A stretch of 64,000 nucleotides of DNA, taken from the NCBI RefSeq assembly GCF_026072635.1, contig NZ_AP023081.1:900501-964500 (forward strand), in the 5' to 3' direction. This DNA comes from Pseudomonas solani (GTDB lineage Bacteria > Pseudomonadota > Gammaproteobacteria > Pseudomonadales > Pseudomonadaceae). Shown here one piece after another: positions 8,119 through 15,305 of this stretch (position 1 is its first letter; each line of letters begins with the position of its first letter). The notes beneath the pieces were generated by a model. That model saw only the letters and a list, made by a program, of their open reading frames with translations. It did not search any database and had not been told where the DNA came from. The position numbers and the translations under genes were made by a program.

Positions 8119-8424
8119 ATGAACAAAGCACTGGTTGCCCTGCTGCTCGGCGGGCTGCTGGCCCAGGCCAACACCATGGCCAGCCCCGGTGAAGAGCTGT
8201 TCAAGGCCAAGTCGTGCGTGGCCTGCCATGCCATCGACAAGCAGGTGCTGGGCCCACCCTTCCAGAAGGTGGCGGCCAAGTACGGCGCCGACGGCGCAGC
8301 GCACATCAGCCACAGCATCCTCACCGGCAGCAAGGGCGTGTGGGGCCCCATCCCGATGCCGGCCAACGCCGTCAGCGAGGCAGAGGCCAAGGTCCTCGCC
8401 GAGTGGATCGTCACCCTCCAGTAA
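8119..8424 (+). CDS. nirM: Cytochrome c551 NirM
   Basis: A 101-residue precursor of a small periplasmic class I cytochrome c. A signal peptide (MNKALVALLLGGLLAQANTMA) precedes the mature start around SPGEELFK. The haem site is CVACH and the distal Met ligand lies in GPIPMPAN, followed by EAKVLAEWIVTL. This pattern is that of pseudomonad c551, the electron donor to nitrite reductase NirS and also a donor to other periplasmic reductases. In P. aeruginosa it follows nirS directly. Here it sits immediately beside nirQ with no nirS. A GAGGAGA site precedes the ATG, and a Dnr box controls the promoter. Confidence 0.92.
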   Translation: MNKALVALLLGGLLAQANTMASPGEELFKAKSCVACHAIDKQVLGPPFQKVAAKYGADGAAHISHSILTGSKGVWGPIPMPANAVSEAEAKVLAEWIVTLQ

Positions 8425-8868
8425 CCCCGCTGCATGCGGTCGACGCATCCGCCGTCGGCCGCTTCCCCTCAATGGCCGGCTGAGCCTCCTGGTTCAGTGG
8501 TGGGCGCTGCTCGCCCACCATGGCCACCCTCGCCTTCTCCCGTCCTCATCGTTCGATAGCATCACCCCGGGCATTGCTGGAGTTCCGCCTGCCGCTCCCC
8601 GCCCCATGGGTTTCGCTTCGCTCTACGCCATCCTACGAAAGCCGCCACGCCCCGGGCTGTGCCACGCGCACCAGGCCGCCAAACGCCCTGACCGCCCTGC
8701 CCCGGCCCCTGCGCCTGAAATCACCTCACGTCATAGCCGCAGCGCTCGCCCCGCCTGTTAGAAACCCCTTCACAAACCCGGGCACGCCTTCGTCCTGCTT
8801 GCTCCGGCCGGTCTGGCAAGGACTGCCAGTGCAGCACCGTCGCCACCGGCATTTAGAAGGATCAAGGA
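8425..8868. other. Intergenic region after nirM with one dispersed repeat arm; no convincing gene
   Basis: About 440 bases with no ORF showing recognisable composition or motifs. It contains a single arm of the repeat also seen at 2070-2382 and 37648: ATGGGTTTCGCTTCGCTC followed by TACGCCATCCTACGAA, near 8607-8642. No tRNA, promoter or terminator was clear to me. Confidence 0.6.
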
Positions 8869-9450
8869 ATGGTTATGGCGAGCAACCTGGACGCGAGCCT
8901 GGAGCAGGGCACGCAGCGGAGACTGCTATGGAAATTTCTCATCGACCACGAACCCCTGATGCGCAAGCGCTGCCAGCAGCTGACGCGCAATCCCCACGAT
9001 GCGGAGGACGCCCTCAGCGAGCTGCGCCTCCGCCTGTTCACCCTGCTGCTGCGCGAACCCGGGCGGCTGGAGGCTGTGGATAACGTGCCGGCCTGGTTGC
9101 GTCGGGTGGCCAGCAACCACTGCATCGACCGGCTGCGCAGCACACCCTCGACCTGCAACCTCGACTGGCTCGACCAGCAGTTGCACGACAACGCCGCCTG
9201 GCAGCCGCAGCAGCTCGGCCCCGAGCGCCAGGCCTGCCTGCAGGAGGCGGTGGAGGTGCTGGACAAGGCGCTGCACCGGCTGCCGCCCAAGCTCGGCCAA
9301 GCCCTGGAGCAGCACTGCATCTGCGGTGTGGAGTACGTGGACCTGGCCGGCCTGCTGCACGTCAGCGAGCCCAACCTGCGCAAGCGCGTGCAGCTGGCGC
9401 GCCGGCAGTTGCGGGACTGGCTGGGCACCCTGTGCGAGGCAGGTAACTAG
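8869..9450 (+). CDS. ECF-like sigma-70 family RNA polymerase sigma factor
   Basis: A 193-residue protein with the two-domain layout of ECF sigma factors. Region 2 covers about residues 25-85 (PLMRKRCQQL, HDAEDALSELRLRLF, and VPAWLRRVASNHCIDRLR for 2.3/2.4). Region 4 covers about residues 125-185 (LHRLPPKLGQALEQHC, YVDLAGLLHVSEPNLRKRV). The start MVMASN follows an AAGGA site. No anti-sigma gene lies next to it. It is followed by a bidirectional terminator and faces a secreted EndoU gene. Its targets are unknown; the conserved upstream blocks of the paralogue array at 11-13.5 kb are candidates. Its sequence is divergent enough that the ECF subgroup cannot be named. Confidence 0.8.
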   Translation: MVMASNLDASLEQGTQRRLLWKFLIDHEPLMRKRCQQLTRNPHDAEDALSELRLRLFTLLLREPGRLEAVDNVPAWLRRVASNHCIDRLRSTPSTCNLDWLDQQLHDNAAWQPQQLGPERQACLQEAVEVLDKALHRLPPKLGQALEQHCICGVEYVDLAGLLHVSEPNLRKRVQLARRQLRDWLGTLCEAGN

Positions 9451-9471
9451 GGCTGAGAGGTGAAGCGGAAA

Positions 9472-9493
9472 GCCCGCCCCATAGGGGGCGGGC
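9472..9493. terminator. Bidirectional terminator between the sigma factor and the EndoU gene
   Basis: A perfect GC-rich stem GCCCGCCCC-ATAG-GGGGCGGGC lies between two convergent stop codons (9450 plus, 9501 minus). U-tracts are poor, so its strength is uncertain. Confidence 0.65.
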
Positions 9494-9500
9494 CGACCGA

Positions 9501-10160
9501 TCAGAAGTTGCCGATGGGGTAGGCGCTGTTGATGGTCCAGAGACCGCCGATGTTGTTGAGAAAGCCGCCGATGGTGAAGGGGTTGCCGTTTTCGCCAACG
9601 CAGTAGTTCACAGCCCCCACCGAAGGTGCTGAAGGCCCGGTGAAGAAGTTGGGTCCGCCAACAGGGCCCACGCCCTGGATGGGGTGGGTGTAGGCGTAGC
9701 GGATCGATTCGACGACCTGCACCTGGGTGCAACTGTCGGGGTAGAAGGTCGAGACTCCAGCCCCCGCCTTGGGCACCCAGACTCCAGCATTGGCGACCTG
9801 GATGCCACGGCCGAGATAACGATATGGCGCGGGGTGGTTGATGCCTGGCTGCACGAAGAAATCTCGCCCCGCAGTAATGCGTGCAGCGAAAGGCGCTGCG
9901 GGACCTCCCAGGACCGGATCATGGTTGCCGGGGCGGGAGTGGAAGCCCACCGCTGCGCCCGCCCCGTTGATCTCACCGCAGAAGATGTGGCGCTGGTTGA
10001 TCTGCGGGTTTATCCGGCTATTGGGCAGTCCACCGCCTATCTGCACCGGCAGCGGGTTGACCCCGGGCGCACCGGCTGTGCAGTTGATCTGGGCGAGGGC
10101 CGGCAGGCTGCAGCAGGCAGCCAGCAGCCCCAGGGGCAGGGTTCTCTTGAAGCATTCCAT
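9501..10160 (-). CDS. Secreted EndoU-family nuclease
   Basis: A 219-residue protein with a clear Sec signal peptide (KRTLPLGLLAACCSLPALA, cleavage near residue 23/24). The mature region matches the bacterial EndoU domain: HIFCGEI (H58), VGFHSRPG (H74), K131 followed by STFYPDS (137-143), and the C-terminal TINSAYPI. H58, H74 and K131 occupy the catalytic His-His-Lys positions of EndoU RNases. Four mature cysteines (27, 61, 144, 187) suggest two disulfides and fit an exported enzyme. Unlike contact-dependent toxins, the domain is free-standing with no delivery domain. The start at 10160 has an AAGGAG site. It is divergent from the paralogue array (180-base gap), so a functional link, such as inhibitors or co-regulation, is possible but unproven. 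Confidence 0.85.
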   Translation of the reverse strand: MECFKRTLPLGLLAACCSLPALAQINCTAGAPGVNPLPVQIGGGLPNSRINPQINQRHIFCGEINGAGAAVGFHSRPGNHDPVLGGPAAPFAARITAGRDFFVQPGINHPAPYRYLGRGIQVANAGVWVPKAGAGVSTFYPDSCTQVQVVESIRYAYTHPIQGVGPVGGPNFFTGPSAPSVGAVNYCVGENGNPFTIGGFLNNIGGLWTINSAYPIGNF

Positions 10161-10339
10161 GGCGAATCTCCTTTACTTGGCTGGGCGGAAGGTGCCCAGC
10201 AGCAATGACGGGAGGCCGCCGCATCCGTGACGCCGCCCCGGCGCGCCGTGAAAGGACTTCACAGGTCGACGGGTCGGCCGTCATGGAAGCAGGCCCGGAC
10301 AGGTGTCGGGGCCGTAACGGAACCAAGGAGAAGGGAACC

Positions 10340-10963
10340 ATGACCACTTTCAACGTGAACTTCGCTGTCGACGACATGGAGGGCAAGACCGTGCTGGTCT
10401 TCCTCAAGCCGCAGAACCCGCAGCGCGACTACCGCATCCACGCCTGGCAGGTGCTCACCGGCTCGGCCGGGGCGACCGAGTCGTTCGACTACGAGGCGGT
10501 GATCGAGACCGACGTCTCCAGCAATGGCGAGAAGGCCGGCAACCTGATCGTCTCCGGGCGCAAGGCCACCCTGCCCGGCGGCCTGTTGCAGGCCGTCAGC
10601 CCCGGCGGCCTGTCGCCGCAGCTGGAACAGGCGGCCACCTCGCTGGCCCAGGAAAAACTCACCCCGCAGCAGTGCGGCGTGATCAACAAGACCAACCCCT
10701 ACATCCAGTTCGACAGCAACTGGTACGTCAACGGCCGCCCGGTGGTGACCATGCCCAAGGTGGACTCGCGCATGACCGTGAGCTTCGAGTACGAGCCCAA
10801 TTTCTACTTCATGGTGGCCACGCCGCCGATGATCGGGCAGACCTACATCGTGCAGAACTTCTCGGACATGACCCAGTACGTGGCGCCCATCACCGCCACC
10901 GAAGTGGACGTGACCCTGAGCCGCCCGAATGGCCTGTGGACCTTCGACTTCCTGTCGCGCTGA
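10340..10963 (+). CDS. Array paralogue A, unrecognised ~207-residue family
   Basis: First of four tandem paralogues, 207 residues, no signal peptide or membrane segment, probably cytoplasmic. I do not recognise the family with confidence; the beta-rich pattern and the ending (EVDVTLSRPNGLWTFDF) vaguely resemble RhiA-like beta-sandwich proteins. Conserved blocks are MEGKTVLVFLKPQNPQ, AWQVLTG, LTPQQCGVIN, NFYFMVATPP and GQTYIVQNFSDMTQYVAP. The middle (residues about 65-115) varies between copies. The ATG at 10340 was chosen because it aligns with the other copies and has an AAGGAGA site. A shared 5' leader (GTGTCGGGGCCGTAACGG) matches copies C and D. It is divergent from the EndoU gene. Confidence 0.85.
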   Translation: MTTFNVNFAVDDMEGKTVLVFLKPQNPQRDYRIHAWQVLTGSAGATESFDYEAVIETDVSSNGEKAGNLIVSGRKATLPGGLLQAVSPGGLSPQLEQAATSLAQEKLTPQQCGVINKTNPYIQFDSNWYVNGRPVVTMPKVDSRMTVSFEYEPNFYFMVATPPMIGQTYIVQNFSDMTQYVAPITATEVDVTLSRPNGLWTFDFLSR

Positions 10964-10983
10964 AGCCCGCTCGACCCTGCATG

Positions 10984-11016
10984 AAAAGCCCCCGGCGAGT
11001 GATCGCCGGGGCTTTT
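10984..11016 (+). terminator. Terminator of array unit A
   Basis: A stem AAAAGCCCCCGGCGA / TCGCCGGGGCTTTT with a GTGA loop, ending in a T run, lies 20 bases after the stop. Equivalent hairpins follow units B and C. Confidence 0.88.
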
Positions 11017-11022
11017 CCTTCA

Positions 11023-11100
11023 GCGGGCTACCGGGCTGAAGCCCGGGCTACGACGCTCACAATTAATCGGCAAAGTGGCCGTTCCTGATCCATTATCAAC
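11023..11100 (+). promoter_or_regulatory. Conserved upstream block of array unit B
   Basis: It begins with a palindromic dispersed element (CTACCGGGCTGAAGCCCGGG) and continues CTCACAATTAATCGGCAAAG, then TGGCCGTTCCTGATCC and ATTATCAACGCC. Near-identical blocks precede units C and D, and a partial one precedes E. The spacing of CGGCAAAG and ATTATCA (about 16 bases) could be a -35/-10 pair for an alternative sigma factor. That reading is inference. Confidence 0.6.
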
Positions 11101-11151
11101 GCCTGCCACGGCATCCGCTGGGGCGTTCAGGGAACCCAGGAGACAGGGACC

Positions 11152-11745
11152 ATGACCACGTTCAACGTGAACGCCGAAGACGACATCGAGGGCAAGACCA
11201 TGCGGGTCTTCCTCAAACCGAACCCGCAAGCCGATTACCACCCCAGCGCCTGGCAGGTGCCCAGCGGGGCAGCCGGGGCAACCGAGCCGTTTGTCTACGA
11301 GGCGGTGATCGAGACCGACATTTCCAGCATCGCCGAAAAGGTCGTCAACCCCTTGCCCCTTGGCATGACTCCCCTTCCCAGCGATGGGCTGCAGGTGGTC
11401 AGCCCCAAGGAAATGTCGCGGCTGCCGGGATCGCAAACGCTCACTCCGCAGCAATCCGGCGTGATCAACCAGAGCACTCCCTACATCCCGTTCGACAACA
11501 ACTGGTACGTCAACGACCGCCCAGTGGTCGCCATGCCCTATGTGGACCCGAACATGACCGTGGGCTTCGAGTACCAGCCCAATTTCTACTTCATGGTGGC
11601 CACACCGCCCATGATCGGGCAGACCTACATCGTGCAGAACTTCTCGGACATGACCCAGTACGTGGCGCCCATCACCGCCACCGAAGTGGATGTGACCCTG
11701 AGCCACCCGAACGGCCCGTGGCGTTTCGACTTCAACGCAAGCTGA
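11152..11745 (+). CDS. Array paralogue B, most diverged copy
   Basis: A 197-residue member of the same unrecognised family. It lacks a few residues after MTTFNVN and in the variable middle, carries Ser instead of Cys in LTPQQSGVIN, and has several non-conservative changes (MRVFLKPNPQADYHPS). The C-terminal 60 residues (NFYFMVATPPMIGQTYIVQ and onward) are almost identical to copy A at the DNA level, unlike the rest, which suggests gene conversion. It has an AGGAGA site before the ATG, its own conserved upstream block and its own terminator, so it appears to be a separate transcription unit. The frame is intact, so it is probably expressed. Confidence 0.83.
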   Translation: MTTFNVNAEDDIEGKTMRVFLKPNPQADYHPSAWQVPSGAAGATEPFVYEAVIETDISSIAEKVVNPLPLGMTPLPSDGLQVVSPKEMSRLPGSQTLTPQQSGVINQSTPYIPFDNNWYVNDRPVVAMPYVDPNMTVGFEYQPNFYFMVATPPMIGQTYIVQNFSDMTQYVAPITATEVDVTLSHPNGPWRFDFNAS

Positions 11746-11765
11746 AGCCCGCTCGACCCTGCATG

Positions 11766-11803
11766 AAAAAGCCCCCCGGCGAGTGATCGCTGGGGGCTTT
11801 TTT
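11766..11803 (+). terminator. Terminator of array unit B
   Basis: AAAAAGCCCCCCGGCGA, then GTGA, then TCGCTGGGGGCTTTTTT: a strong stem with a six-T tract, homologous to the unit A terminator. Confidence 0.9.
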
Positions 11804-11811
11804 CGTTGAGC

Positions 11812-11888
11812 GGGCTCCCGGGCTGAAGCCCGGGCTACGACGCTCACAATTACTCGGCAAAGTGGCCGTTCCTGCTCCATTATCAACG
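11812..11888 (+). promoter_or_regulatory. Conserved upstream block of array unit C
   Basis: Same order of elements as before unit B: the CCCGGGCTGAAGCCCGGG palindrome, then CTCACAATTACTCGGCAAAG, TGGCCGTTCCTGCTCC and ATTATCAACGCC. The start codon follows about 50 bases later. Confidence 0.6.
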
Positions 11889-11938
11889 CCTGCCCAGGCA
11901 GGTGCCGGGGCTACGAAGGAACCAAGGAGACAGGGACC

Positions 11939-12562
11939 ATGACCATTTTCAACGTGCATTTCGATGTAGCGGATATGGAGGGCAAGACCGTGCTGGTCTT
12001 CCTCAAGCCACAGAACCCGCAGCGCGACTACCGCATCCACGCCTGGCAGGTACTCACCGGCTCGGCCGGGTCGACTGAGACGTTCCAATACGAGGCGGTG
12101 ATCGCGACCGATGTTTCCAGCCATGGTGGGAAGGCAGGCAGCCTGATCGTTTCCGAGCGCAAGGCCATCGAGCCCGGTAACCTGCTGAAGGCCGTGTGCT
12201 CGAGCAGCATGTTGCCGTATCTGGAACAAGCATCCCGCTCGTTGGCCGAAGCAAAGCTCACCCCGCAGCAGTGCGGCGTGATCAACCAGACCAATCCCTA
12301 CATCCAGTTCGACAGCAACTGGTACGTCAACGACCGCCCGGTGGTGACCATGCCCAATGTGGACACGAACATGACCGTGAGCTTCGAGTACCTGCCCAAC
12401 TTTTATTTCATGGTGGCCAATCCGCCCTTGGTGGGGCAGACCTATATCGTGCAGAACTTCTCGGACATGACCCAGTACGTGGCGCCCATCACCGCCACCG
12501 AAGTGAACGTGACCCTGAGCCACCCGAACGGCCTATGGAATTTCGACTTCAACGCAAGCTGA
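11939..12562 (+). CDS. Array paralogue C
   Basis: A 207-residue copy very close to A in the N-terminal 60 residues (MEGKTVLVFLKPQNPQ, YRIHAWQVLTGSAG) and in the C-terminal third (GQTYIVQNFSDMTQYVAP). Differences are concentrated in residues about 65-115, where the glycine-rich segment of A is replaced by NLLKAVCSSSMLPYLEQ. No signal peptide. It has its own upstream block, an AAGGAGA site and a terminator. Function unknown; the array layout suggests recent duplication with diversification of one central segment. Confidence 0.84.
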   Translation: MTIFNVHFDVADMEGKTVLVFLKPQNPQRDYRIHAWQVLTGSAGSTETFQYEAVIATDVSSHGGKAGSLIVSERKAIEPGNLLKAVCSSSMLPYLEQASRSLAEAKLTPQQCGVINQTNPYIQFDSNWYVNDRPVVTMPNVDTNMTVSFEYLPNFYFMVANPPLVGQTYIVQNFSDMTQYVAPITATEVNVTLSHPNGLWNFDFNAS

Positions 12563-12580
12563 AGCTCGCCTCCCGTATGC

Positions 12581-12612
12581 AAGAGCCCCGGCGAGTGATC
12601 GACGGGGCTTTT
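12581..12612 (+). terminator. Terminator of array unit C
   Basis: An imperfect stem AGAGCCCCGGCGA / TCGACGGGGCTTTT, homologous to those of units A and B, with a four-T tract. Confidence 0.82.
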
Positions 12613-12616
12613 CGTT

Positions 12617-12695
12617 GAACGGGCTCCCGGGCTGAAGCCCGGGCTACGACGCTCACAATTAATCGGCAAAGTGACCGCTCCTGATCCATCATCAA
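12617..12695 (+). promoter_or_regulatory. Conserved upstream block of array unit D
   Basis: The palindrome CCCGGGCTGAAGCCCGGG is followed by CTCACAATTAATCGGCAAAG, TGACCGCTCCTGATCC and ATCATCAACGCC, matching the blocks of units B and C with a few substitutions. Confidence 0.6.
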
Positions 12696-12748
12696 CGCCT
12701 GCCCAGGCAGGTGCCGGGGCTATGACGGAACCAAGGAGACAGGGACCC

Positions 12749-13375
12749 ATGATGGTTTTCAACGTGCATTTCGATGTGGAGGACATGGAGGGGAAAACCG
12801 TTCTGGTCTTCCTCAAGCCGCAGAATCCGCAGCGCGACTACGACATCCATGCCTGGCGGGTACTGACTGGTTCGGCGGGGGCTACGGAGCGGTTCAGCTA
12901 CGAGGACCGGATCGAGACCGATCTCTCCAGCACGGGCAATGCCCCGGATGAACAGATCATCTCCGCACGCGTGGCCGTCCAGCCCGGCCAACTGCTGCAG
13001 GCGGTCAGCCCGGCAGGGCTGTCTCCGCGCCTGCAACCGGCCCCCACATCGCTGGCGCAGGAAAAGCTCACCCCGCAGCAGTGCGGCGTGATCAACCAGA
13101 CCAACCCCTTCATCCAGTTCACGTGCAACTGGTATGTCGGCGGCCACCCGGTGGTGAGCATGCCCAAGGTGGACCTGAACATGACGGTGAGCTTCGAGAT
13201 GATGCCGGGCCACTTCTACTTCATGGTGGCCTCCCCACCGCTGGCGGGGCAGACCTACATCGTGCAGAACTTCTCGGACATGACCCAGTACGTGGCGCCC
13301 ATCACCGCCACCGAGGTGGACGTGAACCTGAGCCGCCCGGGCGGTTTGTGGACCTTCGACTTCAGCGCCAGCTGA
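12749..13375 (+). CDS. Array paralogue D
   Basis: A 208-residue copy of the same unrecognised family. Conserved blocks are MEGKTVLVFLKPQNPQ, AWRVLTGSAGATE, LTPQQCGVINQTNPF and GQTYIVQNFSDMTQYVAP. It has MMPGHFYFMVASPP where the others have EPNFYFMVATPP, and Cys in QFTCNWYV where A and C have Ser. The first of two adjacent ATGs (12749) was chosen because it aligns with MTxF in the other copies and is well spaced from AAGGAGA. The region after the stop has only a decayed remnant of the unit terminator (GGCGAGCGATCGCAGGGCTT). Confidence 0.84.
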   Translation: MMVFNVHFDVEDMEGKTVLVFLKPQNPQRDYDIHAWRVLTGSAGATERFSYEDRIETDLSSTGNAPDEQIISARVAVQPGQLLQAVSPAGLSPRLQPAPTSLAQEKLTPQQCGVINQTNPFIQFTCNWYVGGHPVVSMPKVDLNMTVSFEMMPGHFYFMVASPPLAGQTYIVQNFSDMTQYVAPITATEVDVNLSRPGGLWTFDFSAS

Positions 13376-13507
13376 GGCTACCTGGCGAGCGATCGCAGGG
13401 CTTCCTGGCTGCCGGTTGCATCTGTGAACGGCCATCAATCGGCAACGTGCCGAGAACTGGCCCATGATCAGTGCCCGCCCCGTTCGCGGACCCGATGGAG
13501 AAGGGAC

Positions 13508-13810
13508 ATGGAATACAAAATCAATTTCGGCATCGATGCCAGCGAGCTCCAGCTCCTTGAAAAGCAGGAATACAAAATCGTCACATTCCAGAAACCGGGC
13601 AGTACCCACAACCCGGCCTGGTGCGTACTGACACCCCCGGCGCCGCACACGTGGATCGACTTCGACGCCGGTTACAACCTCTACAAGGGCTACAAGACCG
13701 GTGAGGGCTTCGTGCCTGTCCAGGTAGATACATCGGAGCTGGGGCCTTCGCCCCACGAGGCACTGCCCCTGACGGAGCGGGACGGCCTGGGAAAAGACAA
13801 GGTGGACTGA
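13508..13810 (+). CDS. Half-length relative of the array family (unit E)
   Basis: A 100-residue protein downstream of the four paralogues. Its N-terminal half aligns loosely with theirs: IVTFQKPGSTHNPAWCVLTP corresponds to LVFLKPQNPQ...HAWQVLTG, followed by an aromatic segment (WIDFDAGYNLYKGYKTG). The whole C-terminal half of the family is absent. It could be a founder domain, a truncated duplicate or a distinct small protein. The ATG follows GGAGAAGG. A diverged version of the conserved upstream block (ATCAATCGGCAACGTG ... CCCATGATCAGTGCC) lies at 13432-13478, which supports common regulation with B-D. Confidence 0.72.
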   Translation: MEYKINFGIDASELQLLEKQEYKIVTFQKPGSTHNPAWCVLTPPAPHTWIDFDAGYNLYKGYKTGEGFVPVQVDTSELGPSPHEALPLTERDGLGKDKVD

Positions 13811-13826
13811 CCCGCGCAGCAGAAAC

Positions 13827-13862
13827 GAAAAAGCCCCTGGCGACCACTCGCCAGGGGCTTTT
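13827..13862. terminator. Bidirectional terminator between unit E and thrC
   Basis: A strong stem AAAAAGCCCCTGGCGA / TCGCCAGGGGCTTTT with a CCAC loop lies between the convergent stops at 13810 and 13877. It has A and T tracts on both sides and so can serve both strands. Confidence 0.9.
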
Positions 13863-13876
13863 CATTGCCGTTCAGT

Positions 13877-15286
13877 TTAGAGCGGCTTGCCGCGGTTGCC
13901 GTGGGCGGCGACGAAGGCCTGGATGGTCTTCAGGTCGTTGGCCAGGACGGTGCAGCGTTCTTCGCGCTGGAACAGGTCGGCGAGGTGCGGCGGCAGAGCC
14001 GGGACCGCGTCGATACCGGCCTTCTCCACCGCTTCCGGGAACTTGACCGGGTGCGCGGTGCCGAGGGTGACCATGGGAATGGACAGGCTGCGACGGCACT
14101 CGCGGGCGGCGCGTACGCCGATGGCGGTGTGCGGGTCCAGCAGCTCGCCGCATTCCTTGTAGACCTCGGTGATGGTCTCGCAAGTCTGCTCGTCGTTGAC
14201 GGCCAGGGAGTCGAACAGCTTGCGTGCTTCGGTCCAGCGGTCGTCCTCGACGCTGAAGCCGCCGCCCTGCTTGAAGGTGTCCATCAGCCCGGCGATGGCG
14301 GCGCCGTTGCGGCCGTGCAGGTCGAACAGCAGGCGCTCGAAGTTGGACGAGACCATGATGTCCATGGACGGCGACAGGGTCGGGTGCAGGGTGTCCTTGA
14401 CGTAGCGGTTGCCGCTCATGAAGCGGTGCAGGATGTCGTTGCGGTTGGTGGCGACGATCAGCTGGCTGATCGGCAGGCCCATGTTGCGCGCCAGGTAGCC
14501 GGCGAAGATGTCGCCGAAGTTGCCGGTGGGCACCGAGAAGGCCACGGAACGGGCCGGGCCACCCAGCTGCAGGGCGGCGTGGAAGTAGTAGACGATCTGG
14601 GCCATGATCCGCGCCCAGTTGATCGAGTTGACCGCGACCAGGCGGGTGCCCTTGAGGAAGCCCTGGTCGGCGAAGCTGGCCTTGACCATCTCCTGGCAGT
14701 CGTCGAAGTTGCCTTCCACGGCGATGTTGTGGATGTTCTCACCGAGGATGGTGGTCATCTGCCGGCGCTGCACCTCGGACACACGGTTGTGCGGGTGCAT
14801 GATGAAGATGTCGACGTGCTCGCAGGCCTTGCAGCCTTCGATGGCGGCCGAACCGGTGTCACCGGAGGTGGCGCCCATGATCACCACGCGCTCGCCGCGC
14901 TTGGACAGCACGTGGTCGAGCAGGCGGCCCAGCAGCTGCAGGGCGAAATCCTTGAAGGCCAGGGTCGGGCCGTGGAACAGCTCCAGCACCCACTCGTTGC
15001 CGTTCAGCTGGCGCAGCGGCGCCACGGCGTTGTGGGCGAAGACGCCGTAGGTCTCCTCGAGGATCTTCTTGAAATCGGCATCGGCGATGCTGCCGGCAAC
15101 GAACGGGCGCATCACGCGGAAGGCCAGCTCGTGGTACGGCAGGCCGGCCCAGGAGGCGATCTCTTCCTGGGTGAAGCGCGGCAGGTTTTCCGGTACGTAG
15201 AGGCCGCCGTCGCTGGCCAGGCCAGCCAGCAGCACGTCTTCGAAGTTCAGGGCCGGGGCCTGGCCGCGGGTACTGATATAACGCAT
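13877..15286 (-). CDS. thrC: Threonine synthase
   Basis: A 469-residue PLP enzyme converting O-phospho-homoserine to threonine, the last step of threonine synthesis. It matches the longer gammaproteobacterial/fungal-type ThrC, starting MRYISTRGQAP. The PLP lysine lies in PTLAFKDFALQ and the phosphate-binding loop in GATSGDTGSAA. The segment SVPTGNFGDIFAGY is also characteristic. It is the second gene of a hom-thrC pair; the 93-base gap to hom is filled with 8-base repeats. Transcription ends at the bidirectional hairpin 13827-13862. Confidence 0.97.
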   Translation of the reverse strand: MRYISTRGQAPALNFEDVLLAGLASDGGLYVPENLPRFTQEEIASWAGLPYHELAFRVMRPFVAGSIADADFKKILEETYGVFAHNAVAPLRQLNGNEWVLELFHGPTLAFKDFALQLLGRLLDHVLSKRGERVVIMGATSGDTGSAAIEGCKACEHVDIFIMHPHNRVSEVQRRQMTTILGENIHNIAVEGNFDDCQEMVKASFADQGFLKGTRLVAVNSINWARIMAQIVYYFHAALQLGGPARSVAFSVPTGNFGDIFAGYLARNMGLPISQLIVATNRNDILHRFMSGNRYVKDTLHPTLSPSMDIMVSSNFERLLFDLHGRNGAAIAGLMDTFKQGGGFSVEDDRWTEARKLFDSLAVNDEQTCETITEVYKECGELLDPHTAIGVRAARECRRSLSIPMVTLGTAHPVKFPEAVEKAGIDAVPALPPHLADLFQREERCTVLANDLKTIQAFVAAHGNRGKPL

Positions 15287-15305
15287 TTCTTCAAACCTTC
15301 GGTTC

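Noticed and set aside
8520..9083. Open frame across the region upstream of the sigma factor
   Set aside because: It overlaps the dispersed repeat and the 5' half of the sigma factor gene in another frame and has no recognisable sequence.
10340..13375. CRISPR-like or phage-like origin for the repeated segments at 10-13 kb
   Set aside because: The repeats are ~800-base gene units with intact coding frames, not short spaced repeats, and no phage or cas genes are present.
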